A stretch of 64,000 bases of DNA from Varroa destructor (GCF_002443255.2 NW_019211460.1:27004481-27068480); one strand, 5' to 3'. Shown: positions 13,801 through 23,043, counted from the stretch's first letter. Notes: generated from the letters alone by a model not told the origin. Made by a program: numbers and translations.

Positions 13801-16800
13801 CTGAGTATTGCAAGTCTGAAAAACGTACGTGCTTTGGTGATTTGTTCACGTGCGATAACGGCAACTGTATACCTCGAACGTATCTGTGCGACGGCGACGA
13901 TGACTGCCTCGATCGGTCAGATGAAGACGCTCGACACCAGTGTAATTCACGCGAATGCGATCCCGAAAAAGAGTTTACCTGCACGAAAAATAAAATGTGG
14001 AATCGTCCAACGTGCATACCGAAACGTTGGGTGTGCGATGGTGATCCGGATTGCGTTGATGGTGCGGACGAGGACAAATCACTTAACTGTCCCGTACCGG
14101 AGCCGTGTAGCGAAAATCAATTCCGCTGCCAGAACAGTCGATGCATCAATAAGGATTGGTCAGTACAATAGATTTCAAGTAATAGCTGGCTGCTTGTCTT
14201 TGCTGTACGAAAGGTATAACTGCTGCGTAAAGGGTCCCTGATAGTCGGGACGAAAATTACAGACAAAAAAAAAAACTAGCCATAGTGAGTATGCTAGAAA
14301 GGATCTGTAAAGTTACGCTTTTAGCTTTCGGATGCAGAGATTGATTGCTTCCAATATGAGATAGCAAAAGGGAGAGAAGTAAATGGACACCCGACAAATA
14401 GTCCAGGTTCGTGCTGGGATTCGAGCTCGTGCACGATCATCACTTCTCAGTAGCACTTTAAGTTCGTTACGGTTTTATTGGAGACTCGTTGAAAAAACAG
14501 TCGCCTTTTCCTATTTGTTCTATTCAGGTATTGTGATCACGACAATGACTGTGGCGACGGATCTGACGAGCCGAAAGAATGCAAGTTCCGATCGTGTACC
14601 TCTGATGAGTTTACCTGCAGAAACTCAAAATGTATTCGCAAAAATTACGTTTGTGATGGCGAAGACGATTGCGGTGATCGTTCCGATGAGCTGAGTAAGT
14701 AAAATCGTGCAAGCATCCCATAGATTACATGTTAGCCGGCAAGTTGAAAGCAACGACAGCGTAAATTCGTATCATCGAGAATAACTCTTTGTCCATAGAC
14801 GAGGCAAACGTCGTGCGACGCCAGTTTCGCTAATAGTTTACTATCGAACTCTGCCAGAGATTAATTTCTCGTGATCAGAATTCAAGTCCTGATTTTATCT
14901 AATTATTCTCGAATGTTTATATCTACACAGCGATCTCACTGTTATTTTGTCTGATTGTAGAATGTGCTAACAATTCGACATGCGACGAAGACACTCAGTA
15001 CAAATGTCGAACAGGTGACCAATGTATACCGCTTACGAAGGTCTGCGATAAAACGCGTGACTGTCGAGATGGTTCCGATGAGTCGATGCGTTGCGGCATC
15101 AACGAATGTGCCACCCCCGAAAGTAACGGCTGTGAGCATATGTGTGTTGATACACTGCTTGCTTACCGTTGTCAGTGCAATCCCGGCTATAAGCTCATGC
15201 CTGACGGTAAACTATGCACCGACATAGATGAATGTTCCGAGCAATTGGCGGTATGCTCTCAGAGCTGTGTTAATACACCCGGATCGTTCTTTTGCAAATG
15301 TAACGATCGCTACTATGGTCGTGAGCCGGATGGCCACAAATGCAAGCGTTTACAGACGAAACCGGAGCCATGGGTTATATTTTCGAATCGATATTACCTG
15401 CGCAACGCCTCGATTGATGGGACGCAATACAACCTTGTCAAGATGGATCTTCGAAATGCGGTAGCCATTGACTTCGACGTCAAAGAGGAGCGAATTTATT
15501 ATGCCGATGTTGGTAATAAAACCATTCATCGCATGTTTGTCAACGGAACAGGCGAAGAGGTCGTGGTAAAGTACGATGTACACGGCCTGGAAGGTATGGC
15601 CGTTGATTGGGTTACACGTAAACTGTATTGGCTGGACAGAACGAGCAAACAACTGTTCGTATCGCACCTAAACGGCACCTCGAGAAAGGTGTTGCTTCCG
15701 CGAGGCATCTCTGATCCTCGAGCAGTTGTTGTCCATCCAGGTATCGGATGTTTGTTCTTTACGGACTGGGGTCATCATGCGTTCATCGCTCGACTCGGTA
15801 TGGACGGTTCAAACTTCACTCGGCTGGTAACCTATGCAGACAAGCTCGTTTGGCCTAATGCACTTACCGTGGACTATTTCTCCGACAAGATCTTCTGGGC
15901 CGATGCTCACCTCGACTATATCGAGTACGCGGACTTCGAGGGCAAAAATCGCCACACGGTTCTTTCGGGCCAGAAGGTGCCACACGTGTTCGCACTGTCG
16001 ATCTTTGACGACTGGCTCTTTTGGACAGACTGGAACATGAAAGGCATCTATAGAGCGCACAAGTTTACCGGAGAAGGCCTTCAGGTCCTCCGCAACACGT
16101 CGCATCGACCGTACGATATTCACGTGTACCATCCTCTGCGTCAACTGCCGTACAGCAATCCATGCGAAATGAATAACGGTCAATGTTCGCATCTCTGTCT
16201 GCTATCGCCGAATCCTGCCGGCATCAAGTTTCCAGCTGAGCACCGTTGCGCCTGTCCCGAAGACTTTGTCTTGATGCCAAACAATCGGACGTGCATCGCA
16301 AACTGCACGATCAGCCAACACCGTTGTAAAGGCCTTGACGATGAGAAGTGTATACCGCTGTACTGGAAATGTGACGGTGAAAAAGACTGTTCAGACGGCA
16401 CCGACGAGGATGGCTGCCCGCCGTTCAAATGCAAAAAGGGTCAGTTTCAATGTCCCTCAACGACGGATACCGTATGTGTGTCACGGATCAAGGTCTGTGA
16501 CGGACAAAGAGACTGTCCCGACGGTTATGACGAGAATAATTGTAAACTACCTTGCGGAGAAAACAGCTTCAAGTGTGAGGCCACCGGCAAATGCGTACCT
16601 TCCTCTTGGCAATGTGATGGCGATAACGACTGTTCAGATGGATCTGACGAAAATACAGCCATCTGCAACCATGGACAATGCGACCCCGAAACCCAGTTTA
16701 AATGTAAGCACATGCAAGCCTTTTTACTTTAGTGGAAAAACCTATTTGAAATTTATAATTGTTCAACGCTTTACGTACTATCGTATACTTTATACGCATC

Positions 16801-19800
16801 AAATTATTGTGTAATAACATTCTATGCCAGGTGACAACGGCAAATGTATTCCGAAACTTTGGTATTGCGATTTTGACAACGATTGTGGCGATGATTCGGA
16901 TGAACCAGCTCATCGATGTCGAAACCAAAATTGTACCGTTGGCTGGCAGAAATGTCCATCTCCCAACAACTATCGCTGCGTTCCGTCCTGGCTATTCTGT
17001 GACGGAAAAGATGACTGTCGGTAAGTGGAAGCCATACACATTAAACTCACTGAATCCATTTGATAATAGCCGGCTCCTGGACGTTTATAACGGACATAAA
17101 TTCCGTCGCCATCACCCCTTTCGTTTTTCCGCCAAAGACAATAGCTACAATCCTCGATCATCTTATCATTTGCCATTGTTCCACAGGGACAATTCGGATG
17201 AAACGAACCCCGAGGCGTGTCCTCAGTGCCATCCCACTGGCGACTTCAAATGTGGCAATGGCCGTTGTATACCGCTGCGATGGCGGTGCGATTTCGAGGA
17301 TGACTGTGGCGACGGTTCCGATGAAGAGGCATCCCTCTGCGAAGATCTCTATCGGGATTGTTCTGAAAGCGAATTTCAATGCGCTAACAAACGATGCATC
17401 CCACGTAAGTGGCGGTGTGACCACGACACGGACTGTGACGACGGCTCTGACGAACAAAACTGTGGCGATCACAAATGTCGACCCGATCAATTCCAGTGTG
17501 CGAGTGGCCATTGTATCGCTGCCAGCCTCGTTTGTGACGGTAACAAGGACTGTCGGGATGTTTCAGACGAACGTAATTGTCCGCCGCGGTATCCCAACGG
17601 AAGACACTGTTCACCTAATCAGTTCCAGTGCAATAACACCGTCTGCATCAAGCCAGATTATGTCTGTGATCGGGATGACGACTGTGGTGATTCGTCGGAT
17701 GAGACTGAAGCCACCTGTCAACAACACGAGTGCGATGTGACGAGGAAGTTCCAATGCACCAATCGTGCCTGCGTCATGCTATGGCAACTTTGTGATGGCA
17801 AAGATGACTGCGGGGACGGATCTGATGAAAATTCGTTTCAACTCTGCGATCGACTTCGAGGACCGCTGGTCTGTGCGGCTGGCAAATTTAAGTGTGCAGG
17901 CGGTCGCCACTGCATAGAGAACAGCAAGGTCAGTTAATAGACATCGAGGAGTTATTATTATTCAATTACTTTAATCCTAGAAAATTATCATTTCGTTCAG
18001 ATTTGAAAAGCAGTCCGCGGTCAGAACAGTATGATATATTTAGAAACTACTGTATACAGGTATAATTGAGGCAATCTAAAATCCTACAAAACCTAGAAAC
18101 TCTGTGTAATACATTTTTATGCGCGTTCTGTTTACAGGTGTGTGACCATAATCTCGATTGCGATGACCACTCTGACGAACTTGGATGTCGTAAGTTCCAT
18201 CTTCTGTTACTTACATTTAACTAGCAACTTAAGTTGTGTTCTAAAACTGATCGAGCCTTACATCGCTACACAGCTGACCAATATCTGTTGACGATTAGCT
18301 TGAATAGGAGCATTACGACTCGGCATATATGTATTACCGTTATTATATGTACATATATATATATATATATAACTACAAGCATGCCTATAATTTACAGAGG
18401 TGGGTGAATGCAATAAGCAGACAAAGGGCGGCTGTGAACATAACTGCACCTCGTTGAGCGCAAATTCAAGACACGACTATCTATGTACATGTCCTAGTGG
18501 CTACCGCATAAATGCTACCAATACGAAAATTTGCGAAGATATCGATGAGTGCTCCACTTTTGATCACTACTGCTCACAGCTCTGTCATAATCTCGAGGGC
18601 AGCTATGGCTGTACCTGCAGGAAAGGGTAAGAAGCAGGCAAAATCAAAGCAATCGTCCCAATGTGGGCTTAAGGACGTGCCTAGAATATTGTATTGACTA
18701 TTCATCCTATTACGCGCAGGACGTATTCAGACGGACATCATGATGATGATGATGAGATCTTCGTTCGCTTAGTTCGTTTTGCTTAAAGATAGAGGCCGAA
18801 CATGTACGACTGAGTTAGATTGCAAAAGTCCATCCTCTAACGCTGACTAAAATATTTATTAATATTCCAATTGACTATTTATTCCGAATCTAATAGATTC
18901 GAACGCGTCCACATGGAGTGTCATCCGAAGAACGGCGCCCCACCTGTTATAATGTATACGAGTGAACGCTCAATCCGCTTGGTTATTCAGTCCGCAGAGT
19001 CACATAAACAGATCGATTTGGTGGCTGACCAGGGACGTATAGAGGGGCTCGACTATGACCCAGTGGAGAAGTTCGTTTATTGGGTGGATCGATCTGATAA
19101 ATCAGTTAAACGAGCGATCATTCCAGATCTAGAAAGGGATCCGGAAAAACTTGGCGCGCAATATCCGCAGGATTTGCAGTTAAGTGGTAAGTTTCAGCGA
19201 AAGTTAATTATATTTTATAATGAATAAATAAGCGTACGATAGACATATTTTTATTTAATACAATATTGATTGCTGCAGCACCTTGCTTCTTGTATTAATT
19301 AGTTGATTTCGTTCAGACATTTATAAATACACATTTTTGAGCCACGGCTTGTAATATTTGTCCGTTGGTGAAAAACGGTAAAATTATGTTCGCTCTGTAA
19401 TCGTGGTCTAGGCTTGAACAAACCCACGGCCGTGGCAGTTGACTGGGTTGCCCACAACCTTTACCTCATGGATCAGGAATCTTTCGAAAACCGAGCACCC
19501 AAAGGACGCTTGATGGTCGCCACACTTGACGGAAGATACCGACGAACTCTACACGACCTCGACATCGAGGCTCCGACGTCAGTGGCACTTGATCCTGAAA
19601 GTGGAGTTCTATTTTGGACAGATATCGGCATCAATCCTAAAGTACGAATCAGTGCTAAAGAGCTGAACTTTTGTCTCCTCTTTAACAAACCTCTCATACT
19701 TTCTTTCCCAAGCTTGTTCTTCGCTAACCCAGTGTTATTTACGGCTTCCTTTCAAAGCATGGAAACCTTAACCTGCCACAGTTAAGAACGTACTCATGAT

Positions 19801-21760
19801 TGCCTGAGGATCTATGTCATGTAATATGATTTAAAAATTGGCTCGCTTACTTCGCTTTAGATCGAAACATCGTGGATGGACGGCAGCCGGCGTCAAACGC
19901 TATTCAAATCTCGCCTGGCAGCTCCCGCAAGTATCACGATCGATTACCTCGCCGGCGATAAAAGGATCTACTGGGCCGATCATAAACTTAACACGATCGA
20001 AACCGCCAAACCTGATGGGTCTAATCGGGTTGTTGTTATTAAAAACGGTAGATACACCCTAGCAAGATTTTTCTTGTTTTCAACGTGCAACCAAGTAATG
20101 GAATATTGATATAAATCCTATGATAACTTGGCCATTGAGCCTATAAAATAATAGAACGCTCTGTGAACACGAAAATGAATTAGTAGCGATAATAGTAGAT
20201 AGAAATTCGATCAATATTAACTTATGCACAAACAAACGGTGCTAGTTGGACAGGCAAAATCTCGATAAAAAACGAAAACCGGTACTTCCTTTGTCTCGTT
20301 GGCCTACAGATGTCGCCCATCCAATTGGCCTAGAGGTATTCGGCGATTCTTTTTATTGGGTCAACTGGAAGGACAAGGATCGTGGCGATATCTTCCGAAT
20401 GAATAAGTTCGGCCGCGGAGTCCGAGTTCTGGTGCGCGGCGGTCTCGAGTTCGCGAGTGCCCTACGAATATATCAGGTAAGTATATTCGGTAGTGATTAA
20501 TTGCAAATTAATTAGCTTTTTCAATTGTTATTCTGTATTTACTAAACTTCAAGGGCCTTCGGATGTTATTGTTTGGACAAAAGGCTTTAAAACGTTTTCT
20601 AGTCTACTAATAAATATGGTGCGTATCTTTTTTTTTACTTAACATAACAACTTTAAGCTGAGGCCGTTGATGATTACCGGTAAAAGTGCAATTTTGCCAA
20701 CTATTTCATTATGGCTAACATAATATGTATATATAAACATATGTATGTTATTTGCAGGACGTCAAATACAACACATCGATTGAGAACAGATGCGCTTCCG
20801 CCGGGTGCAGTCATACCTGTCTGCTCGTACCTCGGGGCTATCGCTGCTCATGTCCAGACGGAATTTCCAATAAAAACCTGAACTTACAGAAGTGTGATGC
20901 TGCCTTTGAGCAGCCAAAAGCAGCTCCGTATAGGTGAGAACTATTGGATGTAATCAAGGTCTTTCCTGCTTCCCTATACAGAATCAGGGCTCCTAGCTTT
21001 GTAATGAATTTGATTAGGTTGCGTCGACTGGGGTAGCGGTGAAAAAATGGTTAATGTCTATTTTAATGCTTGTATTAGGTGTCCTTGTCTGAACGGAGGC
21101 ATGTGTACGTCGGTCTCTAGGGACAACGCGGTCTGCAAATGCTCCGAAGACTTTGAGGGAACGCACTGCGAGAACTTCGTCGCTAAAACGCGGTTAATTG
21201 CCACCAATAACAACAGTATGTGTACAAATTTGTAGGATCGTATATTTTTATGTAAACATTAACTTCGTGTCGGTATTTATTATATGTACGTACTTTTTTT
21301 TCACAGTAATACTTAAAATGAAGAAATCAATAGAAGACCTCTGTGTCTTCTACTGATTTCTCCAAAGGCTATTACGGTAGAATTTGAATTAGGAAACATA
21401 TCGGCATATATCGAACAATAGCATATAATCGGTGTAGTCAATTTGATGCAATTCCAGTCTGTCAAGGAGTATGGTACTTAGGTACGCTATTGCTAGCACC
21501 AATGTAACGAAACTAGAATTCCTCACGCGTTAACAACCTTATGCAATTAAAGCTTCAACGAATCGAAGTTCTTGCGTCTATGGACAGAAACACACCTCTG
21601 TTAACAAATTTCAATGACTCTTATACAACTTCAGATATCGCTGCGATCATGACCCCAATCATTATCGTCCTTATTTTAATGGTCGGAGGCGCCGCATTAT
21701 TTGTTGCATTCCGCAAGACGCAATTGTAAGTACTTGTTTAAGCTTACTACTGAATTTTGT

Positions 21761-21818
<58 letters not shown>

Positions 21819-23043
21819 TTTTTTAATTTACTTTGATCAAGAATTTCAATTGTCTCCATTGCTGCTACCGTGATGTACTTCTGCGTTGCATCTACGTAAA
21901 ACGTAATATAGCCAATTCGCTGTCGTAAAAACTGCAGTGGGCAAAGTTCCCCAATGATAACATAGTGATGCGTAAATAAATAGTTGCTGGGCGGCAGATA
22001 CCTAAATAAGATTATTTCAACAATAGAAAATATACATGATTTAGTTTTAACACGAAATCATTTCAATGTTGAATGTCAAGAGCTAGGGGTTCGTCTCGAG
22101 GATCATCAGGACTCGTGGCATGTTGTAGGCGAATAGAACAGAAAATAATACAGTTGCTACGACTTAACTGTTCTCGTCATTTCAGTAAAACTGCCAACGG
22201 TTACGGGGGTAACCCGAGCGTGTCTTTCGGTGGTGGAGGCGTTGACTTCTCATCACACTTTATGCGGTCGGCCAGAAATGAACCCAATGGAGTGAGTAGC
22301 ACTTGTATCATATAACTAAATGTTGATAGCCACCATCATTTACAGAAAATACAATAAGAATAAACACTTAAGAAAAATAATTTACACGAAAAAAATAAGA
22401 TAGCAGAGAAGTTGTTTTACTAATTTTGCCTTAACAAACATGCTATAGAATAAATTGCTTGTTACCAAGTAATATCGTACATTAGCGCAAAGCCCTTAGT
22501 TTTGAAGGACTAGACGTTTGGCTTGGGAATTTAAAAGCTGCTGCTGCCTCAAGCCCGCCGATGATGATGATGATGATGATATATATGACGCTAATGACGG
22601 GAGTGATTGGACAGAAAAAACATCCTCGAACAGAAACGAAGACAGCCGATAGTTTCAGTTCAAGTTATGAGTGCCTTTGCCTGGCTGACAAACTTACGCT
22701 GGAAACCTTATTTACCGTTGCCGCTGTTACTATTTTTATACAGGATCCAATCGACGGAGGTGAATTCAATCTCGGCGATGTCAAACAGCCCACAGATTTC
22801 GCCAACCCAATGTACGACGCGCTGGGCACGGTGCCAGGTGACGGAAAGCCACTTGTCGAGGATGTTTCCGGTATTGCGATATCTGGGTCGGGCACATCGG
22901 GCTCAGCGATCCTGACGCCGTCCGTAATTACGCAGATGAGCAGTCCTCAGCTGAAGTTCAAGAAAAAAGCGCTCAATCCAACGTCAAAGGACACCGACAA
23001 AGATACGGCCATGTTGGTCGAGGAAGATGCTTCCGAGGCTTAG
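1607..23043 (+). CDS. LRP1: LDL receptor-related protein 1 (LRP1) orthologue, 22 joined coding exons
   Basis: Join of 1607-1774, 3279-3401, 5220-5339, 5487-6018, 6215-11151, 11294-13424, 13736-14158, 14528-14694, 14961-16703, 16831-17020, 17187-17928, 18138-18189, 18398-18626, 18897-19186, 19412-19641, 19861-20047, 20310-20476, 20758-20933, 21079-21215, 21635-21725, 22186-22291 and 22744-23043. All phases agree and the sum stays in frame to TAG at 23041. The product is a type I membrane receptor for endocytosis of lipoproteins, protease complexes and other ligands (family knowledge). Seen: 30 LDLRa repeats in groups of 1, 8, 10 and 11, eight YWTD beta-propellers, about 17 EGF modules, one transmembrane helix, and a tail with NPMY. 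Cluster sizes 8/10/11 with a short first group distinguish LRP1 from LRP2/megalin. The 5' end is uncertain: 1607 begins inside a codon, so an upstream exon with the start and signal peptide is required. Length (about 4,440 aa) is near the 4,544 aa of human LRP1. Confidence 0.93.
2660..2706 (+). repeat. (GAG)n microsatellite
   Basis: About 15 uninterrupted trinucleotide units, directly followed by a long (AT)n tract. Intronic. Confidence 0.95.
2717..2780. repeat. (AT)n microsatellite
   Basis: 32 AT units without interruption, inside an LRP1 intron. Confidence 0.95.
3120..3143 (+). repeat. (GTC)n microsatellite
   Basis: About eight tandem GTC/TCG units in the intron before the first LDLRa exon. 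Confidence 0.9.
3279..3401 (+). CDS. LRP1: LRP1 exon: first (single) LDLRa repeat
   Basis: Acceptor CTTACAG at 3272-3278 and a strong donor GTAAGT at 3402. It encodes one complete LDLRa module, beginning [12 protein letters not shown] and ending [13 protein letters not shown], with six cysteines and the acidic calcium-binding residues. Vertebrate LRP1 has two repeats in this first group; I found no second LDLRa exon before the EGF exon at 5220. Phase 1 on both sides, as is usual for shuffled LDLRa exons. Confidence 0.9.
3402..5219 (+). other. LRP1 intron, no second LDLRa exon found
   Basis: GT at 3402 to AG at 5219. I looked for the second N-terminal LDLRa repeat of vertebrate LRP1 here and saw no cysteine/acidic pattern. 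It contains an (AT)n tract. Confidence 0.65.
4795..4841. repeat. (TA)n microsatellite
   Basis: About 23 TA units inside an LRP1 intron. Confidence 0.95.
5220..5339 (+). CDS. LRP1: LRP1 exon: first EGF-like module, with GC donor
   Basis: The frame from 5222 encodes an EGF-like module ([10 protein letters not shown], then GGECFCLQG, then NRSC). The start is set by CCAG at 5216-5219; a stop (TGA) at 5213 in this frame rules out an earlier start. The only junction giving the following canonical EGF-CA start (DLNEC) uses GCAAGT at 5340 as the donor, so this intron is GC-AG rather than GT-AG. Confidence 0.8.
5487..6018 (+). CDS. LRP1: LRP1 exon: EGF-CA module and first half of propeller 1
   Basis: Acceptor TCTGCTTCTGCAG ends at 5486; donor GTATGTT at 6019, phase 2. 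It begins with a calcium-binding EGF ([15 protein letters not shown]) and continues into the first YWTD beta-propeller from about 5620, with blades such as [17 protein letters not shown] and DIAVDPSAG. The propeller is completed in the next exon, where the split Gly codon leads into YMFFSDGD. Confidence 0.93.
6215..11151 (+). CDS. LRP1: LRP1 giant exon: propellers 1-5, LDLRa cluster II
   Basis: A single open frame of 4,937 bp between acceptor TTACAG (6214) and donor GTAAGT (11152). Domains in order: rest of propeller 1 (to about 6600), EGF (6619-6765), propeller 2 (6766-7575), EGF (7576-7722), eight LDLRa repeats (about 7740-8730; each with the acidic CDGxxDCxDxSDE core), two EGF modules (8732-8975, the second a DLDEC calcium type), propeller 3 (about 8980-9770), EGF, propeller 4 (about 9915-10745), EGF (10750-10875) and the first part of propeller 5. 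Typical blades read [17 protein letters not shown] and [17 protein letters not shown]. The eight-repeat cluster is the main ligand-binding cluster II in LRP1 of other animals. The homologous human gene is split into dozens of exons here, so introns have probably been lost. Confidence 0.96.
11294..13424 (+). CDS. LRP1: LRP1 exon: propellers 5-6 and start of LDLRa cluster III
   Basis: Acceptor TATTTTCAG ends at 11293; donor GTATCA at 13425, phase 2. It completes propeller 5 ([19 protein letters not shown] onward to about 11815), then EGF ([12 protein letters not shown]), propeller 6 (11962-12745, blades such as [17 protein letters not shown]), EGF ([12 protein letters not shown]), and LDLRa repeats 1-4 plus the first half of repeat 5 of cluster III from 12888. 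The split Arg codon (AG|A) joins to the next exon in mid repeat. The following 311-bp intron has nothing else recognisable in it. Confidence 0.95.
13736..14158 (+). CDS. LRP1: LRP1 exon: LDLRa cluster III, repeats 5-8
   Basis: The acceptor follows a long T run and CCATGCAG (13735); donor GTCAGT at 14159, phase 2. It finishes repeat 5 ([20 protein letters not shown]), carries repeats 6 and 7 complete and starts repeat 8 ([18 protein letters not shown]). Repeat 7 has an enlarged first loop ([15 protein letters not shown]). The Trp codon is split across the next junction. Confidence 0.94.
14528..14694 (+). CDS. LRP1: LRP1 exon: LDLRa cluster III, repeats 8-9
   Basis: Acceptor TTCTATTCAG ends at 14527; donor GTAAGT at 14695, phase 1. 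It completes repeat 8 ([18 protein letters not shown]) and encodes repeat 9 ([13 protein letters not shown] through [13 protein letters not shown]). The closing cysteine of repeat 9 comes from the next exon. The 369-bp intron upstream has no other signal that I see. Confidence 0.94.
14961..16703 (+). CDS. LRP1: LRP1 exon: LDLRa III-10, EGF pair, propeller 7, cluster IV start
   Basis: Acceptor GATTGTAG ends at 14960; donor GTAAGC at 16704, phase 1. Domains: repeat 10 of cluster III ([15 protein letters not shown]), two EGF modules ([15 protein letters not shown] and the calcium-binding [16 protein letters not shown]), propeller 7 (about 15360-16150; blades such as [19 protein letters not shown] and [18 protein letters not shown]), EGF ([14 protein letters not shown]), then LDLRa repeats 1-3 and the start of repeat 4 of cluster IV. 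Confidence 0.95.
16831..17020 (+). CDS. LRP1: LRP1 exon: LDLRa cluster IV, repeats 4-5
   Basis: Acceptor TTCTATGCCAG ends at 16830; strong donor GTAAGTGG at 17021, phase 2. It completes repeat 4 ([20 protein letters not shown]) and most of repeat 5 ([23 protein letters not shown]). The Arg codon CG|G is completed in the next exon, giving RDNSDE. Confidence 0.94.
17187..17928 (+). CDS. LRP1: LRP1 exon: LDLRa cluster IV, repeats 5-11
   Basis: Acceptor TTGTTCCACAG ends at 17186; donor GTCAGT at 17929, phase 0. It finishes repeat 5 and encodes repeats 6-10 in full (for example [20 protein letters not shown]) and the first half of repeat 11 ([14 protein letters not shown]). The acidic calcium-binding core is kept in each repeat. 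Cluster IV is the third large ligand-binding group of LRP1. Confidence 0.95.
18138..18189 (+). CDS. LRP1: LRP1 small exon: end of LDLRa cluster IV repeat 11
   Basis: A 52-nt exon between acceptor TGTTTACAG (18137) and donor GTAAGT (18190). It encodes [17 protein letters not shown], the calcium-binding second half of LDLRa repeat 11. Phase 0 in and 1 out, matching both neighbours. Confidence 0.92.
18353..18371. repeat. (AT)n tract near a splice acceptor
   Basis: Nine to ten AT units ending 26 nt before the acceptor AG at 18396-18397. It replaces most of the expected polypyrimidine tract of that intron. Confidence 0.85.
18398..18626 (+). CDS. LRP1: LRP1 exon: EGF pair after cluster IV
   Basis: Acceptor AATTTACAG ends at 18397, 26 nt after an (AT)n tract; donor GTAAGA at 18627, phase 2. 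It encodes an EGF module ([15 protein letters not shown]) and most of a calcium-binding EGF ([16 protein letters not shown], ending GCTCRKG). The final cysteine of the second EGF comes from the next exon (FERVHMEC). Confidence 0.93.
18897..19186 (+). CDS. LRP1: LRP1 exon: start of propeller 8
   Basis: Acceptor ATCTAATAG ends at 18896; strong donor GTAAGT at 19187, phase 1. It closes the EGF (GFERVHMEC) and starts the eighth propeller ([31 protein letters not shown]). This exon's 3' part ([20 protein letters not shown]) aligns by position with the segment that carries the furin site in vertebrate LRP1, but it contains no RxxR motif. Confidence 0.9.
19412..19641 (+). CDS. LRP1: LRP1 exon: propeller 8 blades
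   Basis: Acceptor GTGGTCTAG ends at 19411; donor GTACGA at 19642, phase 0. It encodes [20 protein letters not shown] and then [13 protein letters not shown], typical YWTD blades. An RYRR tetrapeptide at 19534-19545 lies inside a blade. Confidence 0.92.
19861..20047 (+). CDS. LRP1: LRP1 exon: propeller 8 blades
   Basis: Acceptor CTTCGCTTTAG ends at 19860; donor GTAGAT at 20048, phase 1. It encodes [15 protein letters not shown] and [20 protein letters not shown], then NRVVVIKN. The join upstream reads [11 protein letters not shown], a standard blade boundary. Confidence 0.92.
20310..20476 (+). CDS. LRP1: LRP1 exon: propeller 8, last blade
   Basis: The acceptor (TGTCTCGTTGGCCTACAG, ending 20309) was chosen because phase 1 from the previous exon joins to give [20 protein letters not shown], the expected last blade. 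The open frame further upstream (from 20246) is not phase-compatible. Donor GTAAGT at 20477, phase 0. It ends FASALRIYQ. Confidence 0.88.
20758..20933 (+). CDS. LRP1: LRP1 exon: EGF after propeller 8
   Basis: Acceptor TTATTTGCAG ends at 20757; donor GTGAGA at 20934, phase 2. It encodes an EGF module ([26 protein letters not shown]) with a closing cysteine at LQKC, then a short linker (EQPKAAPYR). Confidence 0.92.
21079..21215 (+). CDS. LRP1: LRP1 exon: last stalk EGF
   Basis: Acceptor GCTTGTATTAG ends at 21078; donor GTATGT at 21216, phase 1. It encodes a single non-calcium EGF ([27 protein letters not shown]) followed by a linker. Vertebrate LRP1 has about six such stalk modules here, so the stalk is much shorter. 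Confidence 0.92.
21635..21725 (+). CDS. LRP1: LRP1 exon: transmembrane helix
   Basis: Acceptor ACAACTTCAG ends at 21634; donor GTAAGT at 21726, phase 2. It encodes [20 protein letters not shown] and LFVAFRKTQ: a hydrophobic helix of about 23 residues followed by a basic stop-transfer sequence. The start resembles HIASILIP of human LRP1. The open frame extends upstream to 21541, but phase and similarity favour 21635. The upstream 419-bp intron is otherwise featureless; the next intron (21726-22185) holds a (TA)n tract. Confidence 0.88.
21764..21815. repeat. (TA)n microsatellite
   Basis: About 26 TA units in the intron between the transmembrane exon and the first tail exon of LRP1. Confidence 0.95.
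22186..22291 (+). CDS. LRP1: LRP1 exon: membrane-proximal cytoplasmic tail
   Basis: Acceptor TCGTCATTTCAG ends at 22185; donor GTGAGT at 22292, phase 0. It encodes [20 protein letters not shown] and a Ser/Arg-rich end. By position (NG...GNP...GG) this matches the segment that holds the proximal NPTY in human LRP1, but the tyrosine is absent: Asn-Pro-Ser-Val at 22211-22222, followed by Ser-Phe. Confidence 0.88.
22559..22580 (+). repeat. (GAT)n microsatellite
   Basis: About seven GAT units in the last LRP1 intron, followed by a short AT run. Confidence 0.85.
22744..23043 (+). CDS. LRP1: LRP1 last coding exon: distal tail with NPMY motif, stop
   Basis: The acceptor TATTTTTATACAG ends at 22743; the frame ends at TAG 23041-23043. 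It encodes [20 protein letters not shown] followed by NPMY (22804-22815), which aligns with the distal NPVY of human LRP1 (a binding site for PTB-domain adaptors such as Dab and Shc). Then comes a Gly/Ser-rich stretch, a Lys-rich patch (KFKKKAL) and an acidic C terminus (LVEEDASEA). The upstream intron contains a (GAT)n tract near 22560. Confidence 0.95.
   Translation, partial: DPIDGGEFNLGDVKQPTDFANPMYDALGTVPGDGKPLVEDVSGIAISGSGTSGSAILTPSVITQMSSPQLKFKKKALNPTSKDTDKDTAMLVEEDASEA

Noticed and set aside
20246..20309. Upstream extension of the propeller 8 exon
   Set aside because: Not in phase with the donor at 20048, and starting at 20310 gives a continuous YWTD blade.
21541..21634. Upstream extension of the transmembrane exon
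   Set aside because: The acceptor at 21634 fits phase 1 and the similarity to the LRP1 membrane helix; the extension adds an unrelated Asn/Thr-rich peptide.
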